A DNA stretch of 64,000 nucleotides from Halorussus amylolyticus (GTDB taxonomy: Archaea > Halobacteriota > Halobacteria > Halobacteriales > Haladaptataceae): NCBI RefSeq assembly GCF_004143485.2, contig NZ_ML974130.1, positions 468,353 to 532,352 on the forward strand, given 5' to 3'. The notes beneath the pieces were generated by a model that made no database searches, was not told where the DNA came from, and saw only the letters and a program-made list of their open reading frames with translations. Below, one piece after another: positions 51,704-59,580 of this stretch. Every line of letters starts with the position of its first letter. Within the stretch, counting starts at the first letter, position 1. A program made the position numbers and the translations under genes.

Positions 51704-52878
51704 CGGTCGAGAAACGCGCCAATCGTGAGGCCTGCGAAAATCGCCGCTCCGGCGAGGGCGAGCACGTGCCCGGCGACGACCCCGCCCTCGACGCCCGCGA
51801 GGACGCTCGCGGTTTCCGCGAGCAGGCCGCCACCGATGAGCCCGACAGACGCCAGCGCGGTCCGGTCGGAGGCACCCGGAAATTCGCCGACTGCGGGCGG
51901 GTAGAACTGGTAGGTCGCGCCCGCAATCGTCAGACCGAGGAAGCCGAGGGCGTTCAGGCGGAAGTGGACCGCGACGAGCGCGGGCGCGGCCCCGCCGAAC
52001 GCGAAATGCAGGCCGAGGAGAACCCCGCCGACGCCGCAGACCGCCCCGACCAGCACCGCGTAGAAGCCGACACGGGGGCGCTCCGAGCGAGCGAACAGCG
52101 CGGCGTAGGCAAGCGCGAACCCCACGACTGCGACGGCTTCGAGCGCCGCACCGACCCGGAACCACGGGTCGCGGTAGAAATTCGACGCGAGAATCGCGGG
52201 GGCGACCGCGCCCGCCGGGAGGACGACGGCGACGAGGACGCTCGGGGGGTCGGCCGCCAGAAACCGCGGGAACAGCCGAAAGCCGACCGCGAAGACGAGG
52301 AGCGCGGCGGTCCCCGCGGCGAGCAGGTGGGCGGTCTGTGCGAATCCGAACGGGATGGGTGTGGGAATCTCAGTGTGTGCCGCGAGCGTCCCGTAGCTCC
52401 CCGCTACGAGGTACGCGAAGACGACCGGGACGAAGGCGTTGGCGTACCGGTCCACTCCCCTGCGGTGGGCGTTCGGGCCGCCGGTCCCGGTCTCGCGCCC
52501 GGCGAGATTCCCGCGGAGGGTCCACCCGAGCGCGGCGACGAAGACGGCCGCGCCCGCCGTCCAGCAGACCGCGCCGACGAGTCCGACCCCCTCCGGGACG
52601 CCTCGAAAGGGTGCGAGGGCGAGTCCGAGAGTGCCGATTACCGCGAACGGGAAGTGGACCGCAGGCGCGCGCGGGAGCGCGAGCCTGCGGTCGAAGTACG
52701 ATGGGACGAGCGAATACGCCTTTCCGAAAACCGCGTGGAGGACGAACCCGTAGACCGCGAGGCTCACTTCGACCTGTCGGGGGGCTTCGGCGAGCGCCGC
52801 GACTTGCCACGCGACGAGAAACAGCGCGCTCGCGCCGACGAACCGGCGCGCCCACCGTGTCACGGATTGGGCGCCCAT
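51700..52878 (-). CDS. Twelve-helix membrane protein, NnrS/oxidase-like
   Basis: A 392-residue integral membrane protein with about twelve helices. Conserved-looking histidines occur in helices (LHAVFGKAYSLVPSYF; IPFGFAQTAHLLAAGTAALL; ALVAVHFRLNALGFLGLTI), a pattern like NnrS or cytochrome oxidase subunit-I-like proteins. YQFYPPAVGEFPGASD is a notable loop. It overlaps a MoaD-like gene by one base, so the two form an operon. I cannot assign a function; nitric-oxide or heme handling is a guess. Confidence 0.7.
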   Translation of the reverse strand: MGAQSVTRWARRFVGASALFLVAWQVAALAEAPRQVEVSLAVYGFVLHAVFGKAYSLVPSYFDRRLALPRAPAVHFPFAVIGTLGLALAPFRGVPEGVGLVGAVCWTAGAAVFVAALGWTLRGNLAGRETGTGGPNAHRRGVDRYANAFVPVVFAYLVAGSYGTLAAHTEIPTPIPFGFAQTAHLLAAGTAALLVFAVGFRLFPRFLAADPPSVLVAVVLPAGAVAPAILASNFYRDPWFRVGAALEAVAVVGFALAYAALFARSERPRVGFYAVLVGAVCGVGGVLLGLHFAFGGAAPALVAVHFRLNALGFLGLTIAGATYQFYPPAVGEFPGASDRTALASVGLIGGGLLAETASVLAGVEGGVVAGHVLALAGAAIFAGLTIGAFLDR

Positions 52879-53291
52879 CAACAGCAGAAGATGAACGGGT
52901 ACATCAGCGAGACTCTGTCGTCCGCTTCGAGTTCGGTGTCGAGTCCGGCGAGGTGTTCGTTGAACTGGCCGTTGACCGCCACGCGGGCGAACTGGCGGGT
53001 CTGCTCGCCCTCGGGGTTCTTCTTCCACGTGCCGGGGAGTTCGTCGGGCGGGGACGCCCACCCGGACGTCGTCGCGTCTTCCTCGGTCTCGGCGATGAGG
53101 AGGTCCTTCACGTCGTACTCCGCGAAGAAGGCGTCGAGGAAGTCCCGGAGCGTGGTTCCCTCGAAGGTGTACTCCAGCCGTGGTTCCCCGACTGCACCCC
53201 TGACGTGGCCGGTACACCGCACCTCGACCGTGGTTCGCTCGCCCGTCTCGCCGGTCGAACTCTCGGCCGTCCGCTCTGTGGCCGTCTTCAT
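52878..53291 (-). CDS. MoaD/ThiS-like beta-grasp protein ending in Cys-Cys
   Basis: A 137-residue protein. The C-terminal half is a MoaD/ThiS-like beta-grasp fold: TTLRDFLDAFFAEYDVKDLL, FARVAVNGQFNEHLAGLDTE and ADDRVSLMYPFIFCC. Where sulfur carriers end Gly-Gly, this one ends Cys-Cys, so it cannot be adenylylated in the usual way. A CCTATTTTCC box on the minus strand near 53313-53322 gives a leaderless start at 53291 (MKTATERTAESS). The downstream membrane gene overlaps it. Confidence 0.75.
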   Translation of the reverse strand: MKTATERTAESSTGETGERTTVEVRCTGHVRGAVGEPRLEYTFEGTTLRDFLDAFFAEYDVKDLLIAETEEDATTSGWASPPDELPGTWKKNPEGEQTRQFARVAVNGQFNEHLAGLDTELEADDRVSLMYPFIFCC

Positions 53292-53372
53292 GTTCGACGG
53301 TACGCGCTCCGCGGGAAAATAGGCCGTCGCGAACATGTTCGGTTGAGGTGGTGTCGGCGAGGAATCCTCACT

Positions 53373-53526
53373 CCCGGCGCGCGCTGGCGCAACGTCGTGG
53401 TTTGACGTTGCGCCCATGCGCGCGAGGGATGAGTGAGCGACCAACGGGAGTGAGCGAATCGGCTGGGGAGGCGTGTGGCTGTCGCGGTTGCGGCGTGGCC
53501 CTCATAGGTACCGGAGATAGCTAGCT
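53373..53526 (-). repeat. Dispersed intergenic repeat family, copy C
   Basis: On the minus strand: tagctagctatctccggtac, then ctatgagggccacgccgcaa, ccgcgacagccacacgcctc and tcatccctcgcgcgcatg. The hairpin ggcgcaacgtc / gacgttgcgcc (53386-53396 with 53404-53414) follows, and agcgcgcgccggga ends it. It occupies the 53292-53677 spacer between two divergent genes, beside the promoter of the MoaD-like gene. Confidence 0.8.
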
Positions 53527-53677
53527 ATTTGATACACAAGCGACACTCTCCCGTACCGACACTCTCCTCTACCGATACTCCGACCCTACCATAACCTCAC
53601 CAGTCTCGTCCAGAATCCACACTCTCGCCAGTTCGCTCCACCGTAGGTATTTGAACGATAAGGAACAACCCACGGGC

Positions 53678-54061
53678 ATGGAAGACATCACGCTGACTTT
53701 GCCCGACCGAATCGTCGAGTCGCTCCCCGCCGACGGCGAGGACGCCGCCCGCGACATGGAGCGGGCGGTCGCTGGGTGGGAGCGACGACTCAACCGCGCG
53801 GCCGACGAGGCCGACACCGACGAGGCGGCCGCGGGCGCGGTCGTGGACGCGCTCGAACGCTTCGAAGACAGGCTCGAACGCTACGACGACTTCGTGGTCG
53901 AACTCCGGGCGTGGGGCCAGTCGCCCATCTACGCGATGGCGTGGCGCGACCTCCACGTCGCGCTCATGCGCCAACTCTACGACCACGAGGACCTCTCGGA
54001 GTACATCGACCGCGAGCGCCACTCGCGTCTCGTCAGCGACGGCATCCGACCCGGACGGTAA
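53678..54061 (+). CDS. Haloarchaeal helical protein, unknown
   Basis: A 127-residue, probably all-helical protein (MEDITLTLPDRIVESLPADG, then DALERFEDRLERYDDFVVEL, then AMAWRDLHVALMRQLYDHED). The N-terminal TLTLPDRIVE segment is reminiscent of RHH antitoxins, but the rest does not fit. TATA-like ggtatttga at 53644-53652 makes the ATG leaderless. The following membrane gene is 21 bases downstream, so the two may be cotranscribed. Confidence 0.7.
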   Translation: MEDITLTLPDRIVESLPADGEDAARDMERAVAGWERRLNRAADEADTDEAAAGAVVDALERFEDRLERYDDFVVELRAWGQSPIYAMAWRDLHVALMRQLYDHEDLSEYIDRERHSRLVSDGIRPGR

Positions 54062-54082
54062 GAGAGCCGAGTGAGGCGACAG

Positions 54083-54541
54083 ATGACGAGTGACGACGAA
54101 GCCGACACCCTCGACCGGGTCCGACGCGCGAAGACGCGCCAGCGGAGCGACCGATGGCTCGACGGCGGCGCGGTCGCGGCCGGCGTGGTCGGCGCCCTCG
54201 GCCCGCAGACGCTTCCGGCGTTCCTGCTGGCCGCCAGCATCCCCGAGTCGATGGTGCGCGTGGTCGCGTCGGTCACGCTGCTCGCGGTCCTGTTCGGAGC
54301 CTACGTCGCGGGATGGCTCGGCGGCCCGGGCGCGGGTCGCGGCGCGCGCCACGGAGCGACGGCGCTCGCCGCATCGACCGCGGGCGCGGCGTTCGCGGCC
54401 GTCCTGCTCACTCCCGACCGGATGGCGTCGATGCTCGGCGGGGCGACGTTCCCGGTCGCGCTGGTCTCGGCGGTCGCGGTCGGGGGTGGCGTGGGCGCGC
54501 TAATCGGCTCTCTCGGCGGTCGCCGCCGCGCCGACGCATGA
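54083..54541 (+). CDS. Membrane protein, unknown
   Basis: A 152-residue protein with a charged N-terminus (MTSDDEADTLDRVRRAKTRQ) and about four hydrophobic helices (GGAVAAGVVGALGPQTLPAF; VRVVASVTLLAVLFGAYVAG; ALAASTAGAAFAAVLL; FPVALVSAVAVGGGVGALIG). Similar in style to the gene at 29026. Its last base is the first base of a 17-bp inverted repeat. A GTG at 54071 is an alternative start. Confidence 0.65.
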   Translation: MTSDDEADTLDRVRRAKTRQRSDRWLDGGAVAAGVVGALGPQTLPAFLLAASIPESMVRVVASVTLLAVLFGAYVAGWLGGPGAGRGARHGATALAASTAGAAFAAVLLTPDRMASMLGGATFPVALVSAVAVGGGVGALIGSLGGRRRADA

Positions 54542-54590
54542 TAGTGATTGCTGTGACGCTGTCCCGGGAGGTAGTCACAGCAATCACTAT
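54541..54590. promoter_or_regulatory. 17-bp perfect inverted repeat before the SAMP3-like operon
   Basis: atagtgattgctgtgac (54541-54557) and gtcacagcaatcactat (54574-54590) are exact complements, 16 bases apart. A TATA-like tctttatg (54594-54601) follows directly, 25-32 bases before the GTG start at 54626. A repeat beside the TATA/BRE region is a natural operator site for a dimeric regulator. It also resembles the ends of small mobile elements. Confidence 0.7.
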
Positions 54591-54625
54591 GAGTCTTTAT
54601 GCCCACGGCGTTCGAAGGTCGTGAC

Positions 54626-54895
54626 GTGACTCTCGAACTCCGATTCTTCGCCAACTTCCGCGAGGCGGTCGGCCAGAAGGTCCTCGAACGCGACGTTGAC
54701 GGCGACACAATCGTCGGCGACGTGCTCTCGGACCTCGTGGCCGAGTACGACCTCGATTTGTTCGAAGACGGCGACATCCGACCGCAGGTGTCGGTGATGA
54801 AAAACGGCAAGGACGTGTACCACCTCGACGGTCTCGACACGCCGCTCGAAGACGGCGACACCCTGAGCGTGTTCCCGCCGGTCGCGGGGGGTTAG
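54626..54895 (+). CDS. samp3: Ubiquitin-like small archaeal modifier (SAMP3 type)
   Basis: An 89-residue beta-grasp protein starting MTLELRFFANFREAVGQK from a GTG and ending FPPVAGG. It resembles H. volcanii SAMP3, a ubiquitin-like modifier. The Gly-Gly end allows activation by the E1-like UbaA. I chose GTG 54626 instead of ATG 54599, because the TATA box (54594-54601) lies about 25 bases upstream and the conserved protein starts there. Two small genes follow without gaps, forming an operon. Confidence 0.85.
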   Translation: MTLELRFFANFREAVGQKVLERDVDGDTIVGDVLSDLVAEYDLDLFEDGDIRPQVSVMKNGKDVYHLDGLDTPLEDGDTLSVFPPVAGG

Positions 54896-55165
54896 ATGCG
54901 GGTCGAGAAGTCCTACCGGGGCATCTCCGAGCGACTCGCGCACCACTACCTCTCGAACCTCGGCGGCGAGATTGCCGACGGCGACCCGGAGGGCGACGCC
55001 GACGTCCTCGGTGACGACTGGCGGGCGGCCATCACGTCCGAGAAGGTGGGCATCGGGCCGTCAGTCCAACTGACCGAGGTGACGGTCGTCTTCGAGGGCG
55101 ACGAAGACGCGCTCGACGCCCTCATCGAGGACTTCTCGCGGAAGGCGATGCGTGCTGGCGGATGA
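54896..55165 (+). CDS. Small protein linked to a MoaD-like gene
   Basis: An 89-residue protein (MRVEKSYRGISERLAHHYLS ... EVTVVFEGDEDALDALIEDF), a small alpha/beta sequence, starting on the base after the SAMP3-like stop codon. In other prokaryotes a domain of this kind (DUF1952) is fused to or placed beside MoaD-like proteins. That identity is tentative. It overlaps the next gene by 4 bases. Confidence 0.65.
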   Translation: MRVEKSYRGISERLAHHYLSNLGGEIADGDPEGDADVLGDDWRAAITSEKVGIGPSVQLTEVTVVFEGDEDALDALIEDFSRKAMRAGG

Positions 55166-55521
55166 CCATCGATAACCCCATCGAGGGCCAAATCCTCGTC
55201 CTCACCGCGGCGAAGGCGAGCGTCGGCGGCCAGCGCCTGCCGGACCTCGTGGCCGAGGCCCGCCGGGAGGTCGAACCCCGCGCCGACGACCTCCGGCGGT
55301 CCTACGAGTGCGTCCACGAGGACGACGTTCGGACCGTCTTCCTCGTGCCCGAGGGGTTCTGGGCGGAGGTCGGCGACGACCTCGGCTGGTCGCGCCGCGA
55401 ACACGAAGCCGTGGCCCGCGCTCACGCCGAGCAACTGCTTCGAGTCGGCAGGCGCGAGGACCGCCGCGAGGAGTTCGAGACCGCGCTCGAACTCCGGGAG
55501 GCGGTCGTCGTCGGGGCGTGA
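55162..55521 (+). CDS. Unknown protein, third gene of the SAMP3-like operon
   Basis: A 119-residue soluble protein (MTIDNPIEGQILVLTAAKAS ... RTVFLVPEGFWAEVGDDLGW ... ARAHAEQLLRVG). The ATG overlaps the previous stop codon (ATGA), so translation is probably coupled. No family recognised. Its position ties it to SAMP3 or molybdopterin metabolism. Confidence 0.65.
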   Translation: MTIDNPIEGQILVLTAAKASVGGQRLPDLVAEARREVEPRADDLRRSYECVHEDDVRTVFLVPEGFWAEVGDDLGWSRREHEAVARAHAEQLLRVGRREDRREEFETALELREAVVVGA

Positions 55522-55582
55522 AACTGAGGCGATTCTGGCGTTCGGAGTGCCCCCGCGAGTGATTCGGTTTCTGCGGTGCCGC

Positions 55583-56185
55583 TTACCGTTCCGACGCCGC
55601 GCTCTCGGTTCCGAACGCCTCGTAGTAGAGTATCCCGAGCGTGGTCCGGCCGTCCCGAATCTCCCTCGAAGCGACGTGCTCCCGGAGGTCGTCGAGCGTC
55701 GTGGTATCGACGCGAATCGACTCGTTGTGGTCCAACTCCTGTTCTGCGGTCGGGGTACACCCGCGGGCGACGAAGAAGTGAAGTACCGAGTCGGCGATGC
55801 CGTTCGCCGGTTCGACGCTGGTGAGAAACTCCACGCTGTCGGCCTCGTGTCCGGTCTCCTCTCGGAGTTCGCGCCGCGCCGCGGCCGCCCGGTCGTCGTC
55901 TTCGGGTTCCATCCCGCCGACCGGGAGGCTTCGGTTCACGCGCCGGACCGCCTGCCGCCACTCTTCGATGACGACCACGTCGCCGTCGGGCGTGAACGGC
56001 AGGACGACGACGCTCGGCGACTCGTCGAGGTAGTCGAAGTCCGTCTCGGTGCCGTCGGGCAGGCGAACGTCGTCGTGGCGCACGTCGAAGCCCGGACACG
56101 AGTACGCGACTCGCGTGTCGAACGTCTCCCACGCGAGCGGGTCGTCGGTCTCGTCGCCGCCGGTCGTCGGTTCGTCGCTACGCAT
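55583..56185 (-). CDS. NUDIX hydrolase (ADP-ribose pyrophosphatase-like)
   Basis: A 200-residue NUDIX enzyme. The box is LPVGGMEPEDDDRAAAARRE then LREETGHEADSV, i.e. GG..x5..E..x7..REL.EE.G with the glycine-rich start. VVVLPFTPDGDVVVIEEWRQ resembles ADP-ribose pyrophosphatases, so hydrolysis of a nucleotide sugar diphosphate is likely. Start Met at 56185. Convergent with the gene before it. Confidence 0.88.
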   Translation of the reverse strand: MRSDEPTTGGDETDDPLAWETFDTRVAYSCPGFDVRHDDVRLPDGTETDFDYLDESPSVVVLPFTPDGDVVVIEEWRQAVRRVNRSLPVGGMEPEDDDRAAAARRELREETGHEADSVEFLTSVEPANGIADSVLHFFVARGCTPTAEQELDHNESIRVDTTTLDDLREHVASREIRDGRTTLGILYYEAFGTESAASER

Positions 56186-56414
56186 GTGCGGGGTATGGGG
56201 TAGACGCGTCAAAGAGTCACCGCTTGCGACTGGTGGCGGCTTCCACGACTCGTAAATCGACGCCGACTCGCGAACGCGAGTCGGCGTCGATGGCGAACCG
56301 GCTTCGAGTCACGCGACCCCATCCAATCAAATATCGGACAACAGCCCCGGTCTACTCAAGTCGCCGAACAGTTCCCATCTTTTATCAGTGTCTTCATTGT
56401 ATTTAGCCAACACG

Positions 56415-57140
56415 ATGGACGACTCCAATCGGCGCACGTTCCGAAGTCGCGTCGCAGGAACCACGAGCGCCGCGTTCGAAACGTCTGACTCCGATTCCGA
56501 CGGACTGAGCGACCACCTCGTTATCGCGGCCGACGGCCCTGACCGCACGCTCGAATACATGCTCGTCGTCAGCGAGGACGTCGAGCGAACCGACGACGCC
56601 TCCACCGCGCCGGTCGCCGACGAATGCGTCTCGCGCGACGGCGACGGGACGGTCGTCGAGGGCGGCATCGTCCGCGGCACCCTCGCCGGAGGAGGTGTCG
56701 CCTTTCGGTACTCGGGCGGAATCGTCAACTTCGGCGCGTCGGTGACCGCCGAGACCGCCGATTCGATTCGGGTGTTCCGAAACGGCGACCGCCTCGCACT
56801 CGACCGAATCGGGTCGCACCCCGCCGCCGAGACCCCCGTCGAGTTCGTGGACGGCCACACCGCCGTCGTCTCGGGCGAGTGGACCGACGCTCGGGGCCAC
56901 GTCACGACGATGTACGCCGACGGCGTCGGCACCGAGTACGAGTCGCTGGGCGCGGCGACCGGCGCGAAGACGACGCTCACCCGCGAGAACGACGCGTATC
57001 CGTTCGCACTCGACTCGGTCGAACTGTACGACGGGCGGGACGGGACAGTGGTCCACGCCGCCGAGAACCCCTTCGCCGGGCCATGGAATCTCGAAGCCGG
57101 AATCGCCGCTAGACACGCCGGAGACGGGCGACGGGGCTGA
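56415..57140 (+). CDS. Unknown beta-rich protein
   Basis: A 241-residue protein beginning MDDSNRRTFRSRVAGTTSAA. The RR-T-F stretch faintly recalls a Tat signal, but a hydrophobic core is missing. The rest looks beta-rich (EYMLVVSEDVERTDD, IRVFRNGDRLALDRIG, VSGEWTDARGHVTTMYADGV). TATA-like cttttatc at 56377-56384 supports the start. Not recognised; it may be a haloarchaeal lineage-specific protein. Confidence 0.65.
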   Translation: MDDSNRRTFRSRVAGTTSAAFETSDSDSDGLSDHLVIAADGPDRTLEYMLVVSEDVERTDDASTAPVADECVSRDGDGTVVEGGIVRGTLAGGGVAFRYSGGIVNFGASVTAETADSIRVFRNGDRLALDRIGSHPAAETPVEFVDGHTAVVSGEWTDARGHVTTMYADGVGTEYESLGAATGAKTTLTRENDAYPFALDSVELYDGRDGTVVHAAENPFAGPWNLEAGIAARHAGDGRRG

Positions 57141-57165
57141 CGACGCGACCGGCGTCCCAAGACAG

Positions 57166-57939
57166 TTAAAAATCCGTCAGTTTCGCCTCGGTCGAACCCT
57201 TCGCGTCGGTCCCGAACTCCGAGAGACCGACGAACTCTAGACCGTTGTCCCGGAGCGCGCGCTTCACGCGTTCTGACGCCGACGGAGCCACCAACATGCC
57301 CCGGACCTCCTCGTTCGTTTCCTCGTAGAGCGAGACGTATCGCTGAAGCTGGTCGAAGTGGTTCAGCGTGGCCTGAATTCGCTTGACTTCGACCACGACC
57401 GGCACGCTATCGCTGTCACGGGCGAAGAAGTCGATGAAGCCGTACTTCGACTCGCGTTCGTGCTCTACGATTCGGAGGCCCGGTTCCAGCACCTCGGGAT
57501 TGGCCTCGATGTACTCGTGCATCTCGGCCTCGGTGCCCGACTCCTCGTAGGTCGCGCCGTCGGTGGCGTCGAACCGCGTCAGGCCGTACGCCTCGCGCAC
57601 GCGGGCCTCCACGCGCTCGTTCGGGTTCGTGCGCCGCGCGAGCAGGACCGCGTCTCCTTCGCTCACGCGCGCCGAGACGCTCCCGCCGCCGGGCATCCAG
57701 TTGACCGGCTTGTGGCCGGTCGGCTGGTGGACCAGAAACGTGCCGTCGGGCTTGGCGACCAGCACGCGGTCGCCCGGTCCGAGATAGCCGCTCGTCCGAC
57801 CCTCGTACTCCACCTCGCAGCGAGCCTCCACCGTCAACACCGCGCCGTCCCGGACCGCCGCTTTGGTCGCTTCCGCGACGGTCTCGGGGTCGGGCGCGTC
57901 GAGTTTCTCGACCACCATCTGTCTTTGCTCGGTGGTCAC
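57166..57939 (-). CDS. nucS: Mismatch-specific / flap endonuclease NucS
   Basis: A 257-residue nuclease that cuts DNA at mismatches (EndoMS) or branched ends, helped by PCNA. The N-terminal DNA-binding part includes LGPGDRVLVAKPDGTFLVHQ and HKPVNWMPGG. The RecB-like catalytic site is Asp170 (KYGFIDFFARD) with Glu184 and Lys186 (VVVEVKR), the same D-x13-E-x-K spacing as in known NucS. The acidic C-terminal end may hold a PCNA-binding peptide. Divergent from a glycosyltransferase. Confidence 0.95.
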   Translation of the reverse strand: MTTEQRQMVVEKLDAPDPETVAEATKAAVRDGAVLTVEARCEVEYEGRTSGYLGPGDRVLVAKPDGTFLVHQPTGHKPVNWMPGGGSVSARVSEGDAVLLARRTNPNERVEARVREAYGLTRFDATDGATYEESGTEAEMHEYIEANPEVLEPGLRIVEHERESKYGFIDFFARDSDSVPVVVEVKRIQATLNHFDQLQRYVSLYEETNEEVRGMLVAPSASERVKRALRDNGLEFVGLSEFGTDAKGSTEAKLTDF

Positions 57940-58136
57940 CTCGGGGGCAAAAAGGTAGCTACTTGGAGTTCGATACGTGGGGCGTTTACGTTCGCGGACA
58001 CTTTCTCTGAGAACACCTCGAAAGCCCCCGCCCGCCCACGATTGGTCGGACCACTCGCCGCGGTTTGGTCGGCCAGTGATTTCCCGCCCGAGGGCCGTGG
58101 CGGCTTTTAGCCTGCGAGTCGTAGTCGTCCGAAACC

Positions 58137-59030
58137 ATGAGTTCGGACGGCCTCGTCTCGGTCGTGATTCCGACGTACTACCGGAACGACCGACTCCGGG
58201 CGGCGCTCGAAAGCGTCGAGGCTCAGGAGTACGACCCCATCGAGGTCGTGGTGGTCGATAGCTCCGACGACGGCCACGCCCGCCCGGTCGCCGAGTCGTT
58301 CGAGGGGGCCGAGTACCGACTCACCGAGCGCGACGAGGGACCGCAGGCCGCCCGGAGCCTCGGCGCGGAGCGCGCGTCGGGCGAGTACGTTCAGTTCCTC
58401 GATGACGACGACCGGCTCGCCCCCTCGAAACTCCGCGAGCAGGTCGCCCTCCTCGACTCGCCGGTCGGCGTGGCCTACTCCGGGATGATAGACGAACTCC
58501 GCGGCGAGATTCTCCCGAACCCCGCGGTCCGGGGCGACGTGCTCGAATACGCGCTGGAGATGCGAACGTTCCCCTGCATCAACTCCACGATGCTCATCGA
58601 CGCCGACGTGCTGGCGGAGATGCTCCCGCTCCGGCACCGTCACGGCGCGGACGACACCGGCCTGAAAATCGAACTCGCGATGCACACCGAGTTCGACTTC
58701 GTGAACGAACCGCTGGTGTTCCGGGGGCGGACCGACACCTCGCTGTCGGAGTCGTGGGCCTACCTCGACGGCCGCAAGCAGGTGCTCCGGACGTTCGCCG
58801 ACGTGTATCGGTCGTTTCCCCCGCGAGTCCGCCGTCGGGCGGTCCGCGAGACTCACTATCAGGCCGCGCGAAAGCACCTCGAAGAGCGGGGGTGGTCGCC
58901 CCGAGCGACGGTGGAGTTCGCTCGCGCGGCGTACTACACGCCCGACGACCGGGCGGACTACGTCGGCGAGTGTCTCGCGTCGGTCTTCGGTCGGCCGGGC
59001 GTGCGCGCCGCCGACCGGATTCTGTCCTGA
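58137..59030 (+). CDS. Family 2 glycosyltransferase
   Basis: A 297-residue GT-A glycosyltransferase. The N-terminal nucleotide-sugar region VSVVIPTYYRNDRLRAALES is followed by VVVVDSSDDGHARPV and the metal-binding YVQFLDDDDRLAPSKL. The substrate is unknown; cell-surface glycoprotein glycosylation is likely in haloarchaea. TATA-like cttttagcc at 58106-58114 gives a leaderless ATG. It stands alone, without other glycosylation genes. Confidence 0.9.
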   Translation: MSSDGLVSVVIPTYYRNDRLRAALESVEAQEYDPIEVVVVDSSDDGHARPVAESFEGAEYRLTERDEGPQAARSLGAERASGEYVQFLDDDDRLAPSKLREQVALLDSPVGVAYSGMIDELRGEILPNPAVRGDVLEYALEMRTFPCINSTMLIDADVLAEMLPLRHRHGADDTGLKIELAMHTEFDFVNEPLVFRGRTDTSLSESWAYLDGRKQVLRTFADVYRSFPPRVRRRAVRETHYQAARKHLEERGWSPRATVEFARAAYYTPDDRADYVGECLASVFGRPGVRAADRILS

Positions 59031-59120
59031 GTCGGGTTCTCGGTCGCTACGCTCGGTGACACAATCGACGGGAAACTGCCGGTGAACTATCCACGGAAAA
59101 CGGCCGACTGACCAATCAAC

Positions 59121-59390
59121 AGGGGTGGGACTTCCGAAAGACACGTCTTTCGACTTCCCGCTCGGTTCCCTCGCGGGAATGAAAGGGGCGGGCCGGTCGC
59201 GTCCAGTTTAGTCGCCTGACCGACCCCTATCTGCGCGGGTGGTGCTGAGAGCGCAGATATGTCGGTCAGCGACCGTCTCGTGAGCGAAGCGAACGAGACC
59301 TCGGCAGTCGCAGCCCGCGCAGCGAAGCGAGCAGGACCGTCTGCCGGTGGCGACCGGGCCGGGGCTTTCTGAGTGTTGTTGGTTCTCGGA
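59121..59390 (+). ncRNA. Structured RNA-like element after the glycosyltransferase (copy 2)
   Basis: Starts aggggtgggac, contains a small hairpin (cgaaagac / gtctttcg), then gaatgaaaggggc. Outer stem: ccggtcgc (59193-59200) with gcgaccgg (59350-59357). Inner hairpin: 59211-59224 with 59261-59273 plus tatctgcgc (59228-59236) with gcgcagata (59251-59259), about 22 pairs with one bulge. gaaag (59181-59185) pairs with ctttc (59365-59369), as in copy 1 at 47901. It ends gagtgttgtt. It lies in the 550-base spacer 59031-59580, which has no gene. Confidence 0.5.
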
Positions 59391-59480
59391 TTTTATAGGG
59401 TGCGTAGCGACCGGGCGGGGGCTTTCTAACTGTTGTTGATTCTATAGACTGTGATTCGAAGCGAGGCTTTCTGGCTGTTC
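59350..59480 (+). repeat. Degenerate tandem copies of the element's 3' end
   Basis: gcgaccgggccggggctttc (59350-59369) is followed by tgagtgttgttggttctcgg and ttttatagg. The pattern recurs at 59407-59446 as gcgaccgggcgggggctttc, then taactgttgttgattctata. A shorter third version is gaggctttctggctgttctc at 59463-59482. The tail of the RNA-like element is thus present about three times, ever more decayed. Confidence 0.7.
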
Positions 59481-59580
59481 TCTGCAGCTCTGTCTCTGCG
59501 ATTCGAAGCGACTGAGCAGAGATGTCCGAGCCGATTGTCCCACAGTACAGTTCGAACCCAGACAATAAACAGTTCGACTC

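Noticed and set aside
40794..53526. Repeat family copies as insertion sequences
   Set aside because: No transposase gene is inside or next to any copy, and no target-site duplication was recognised; they are treated as repeats only.
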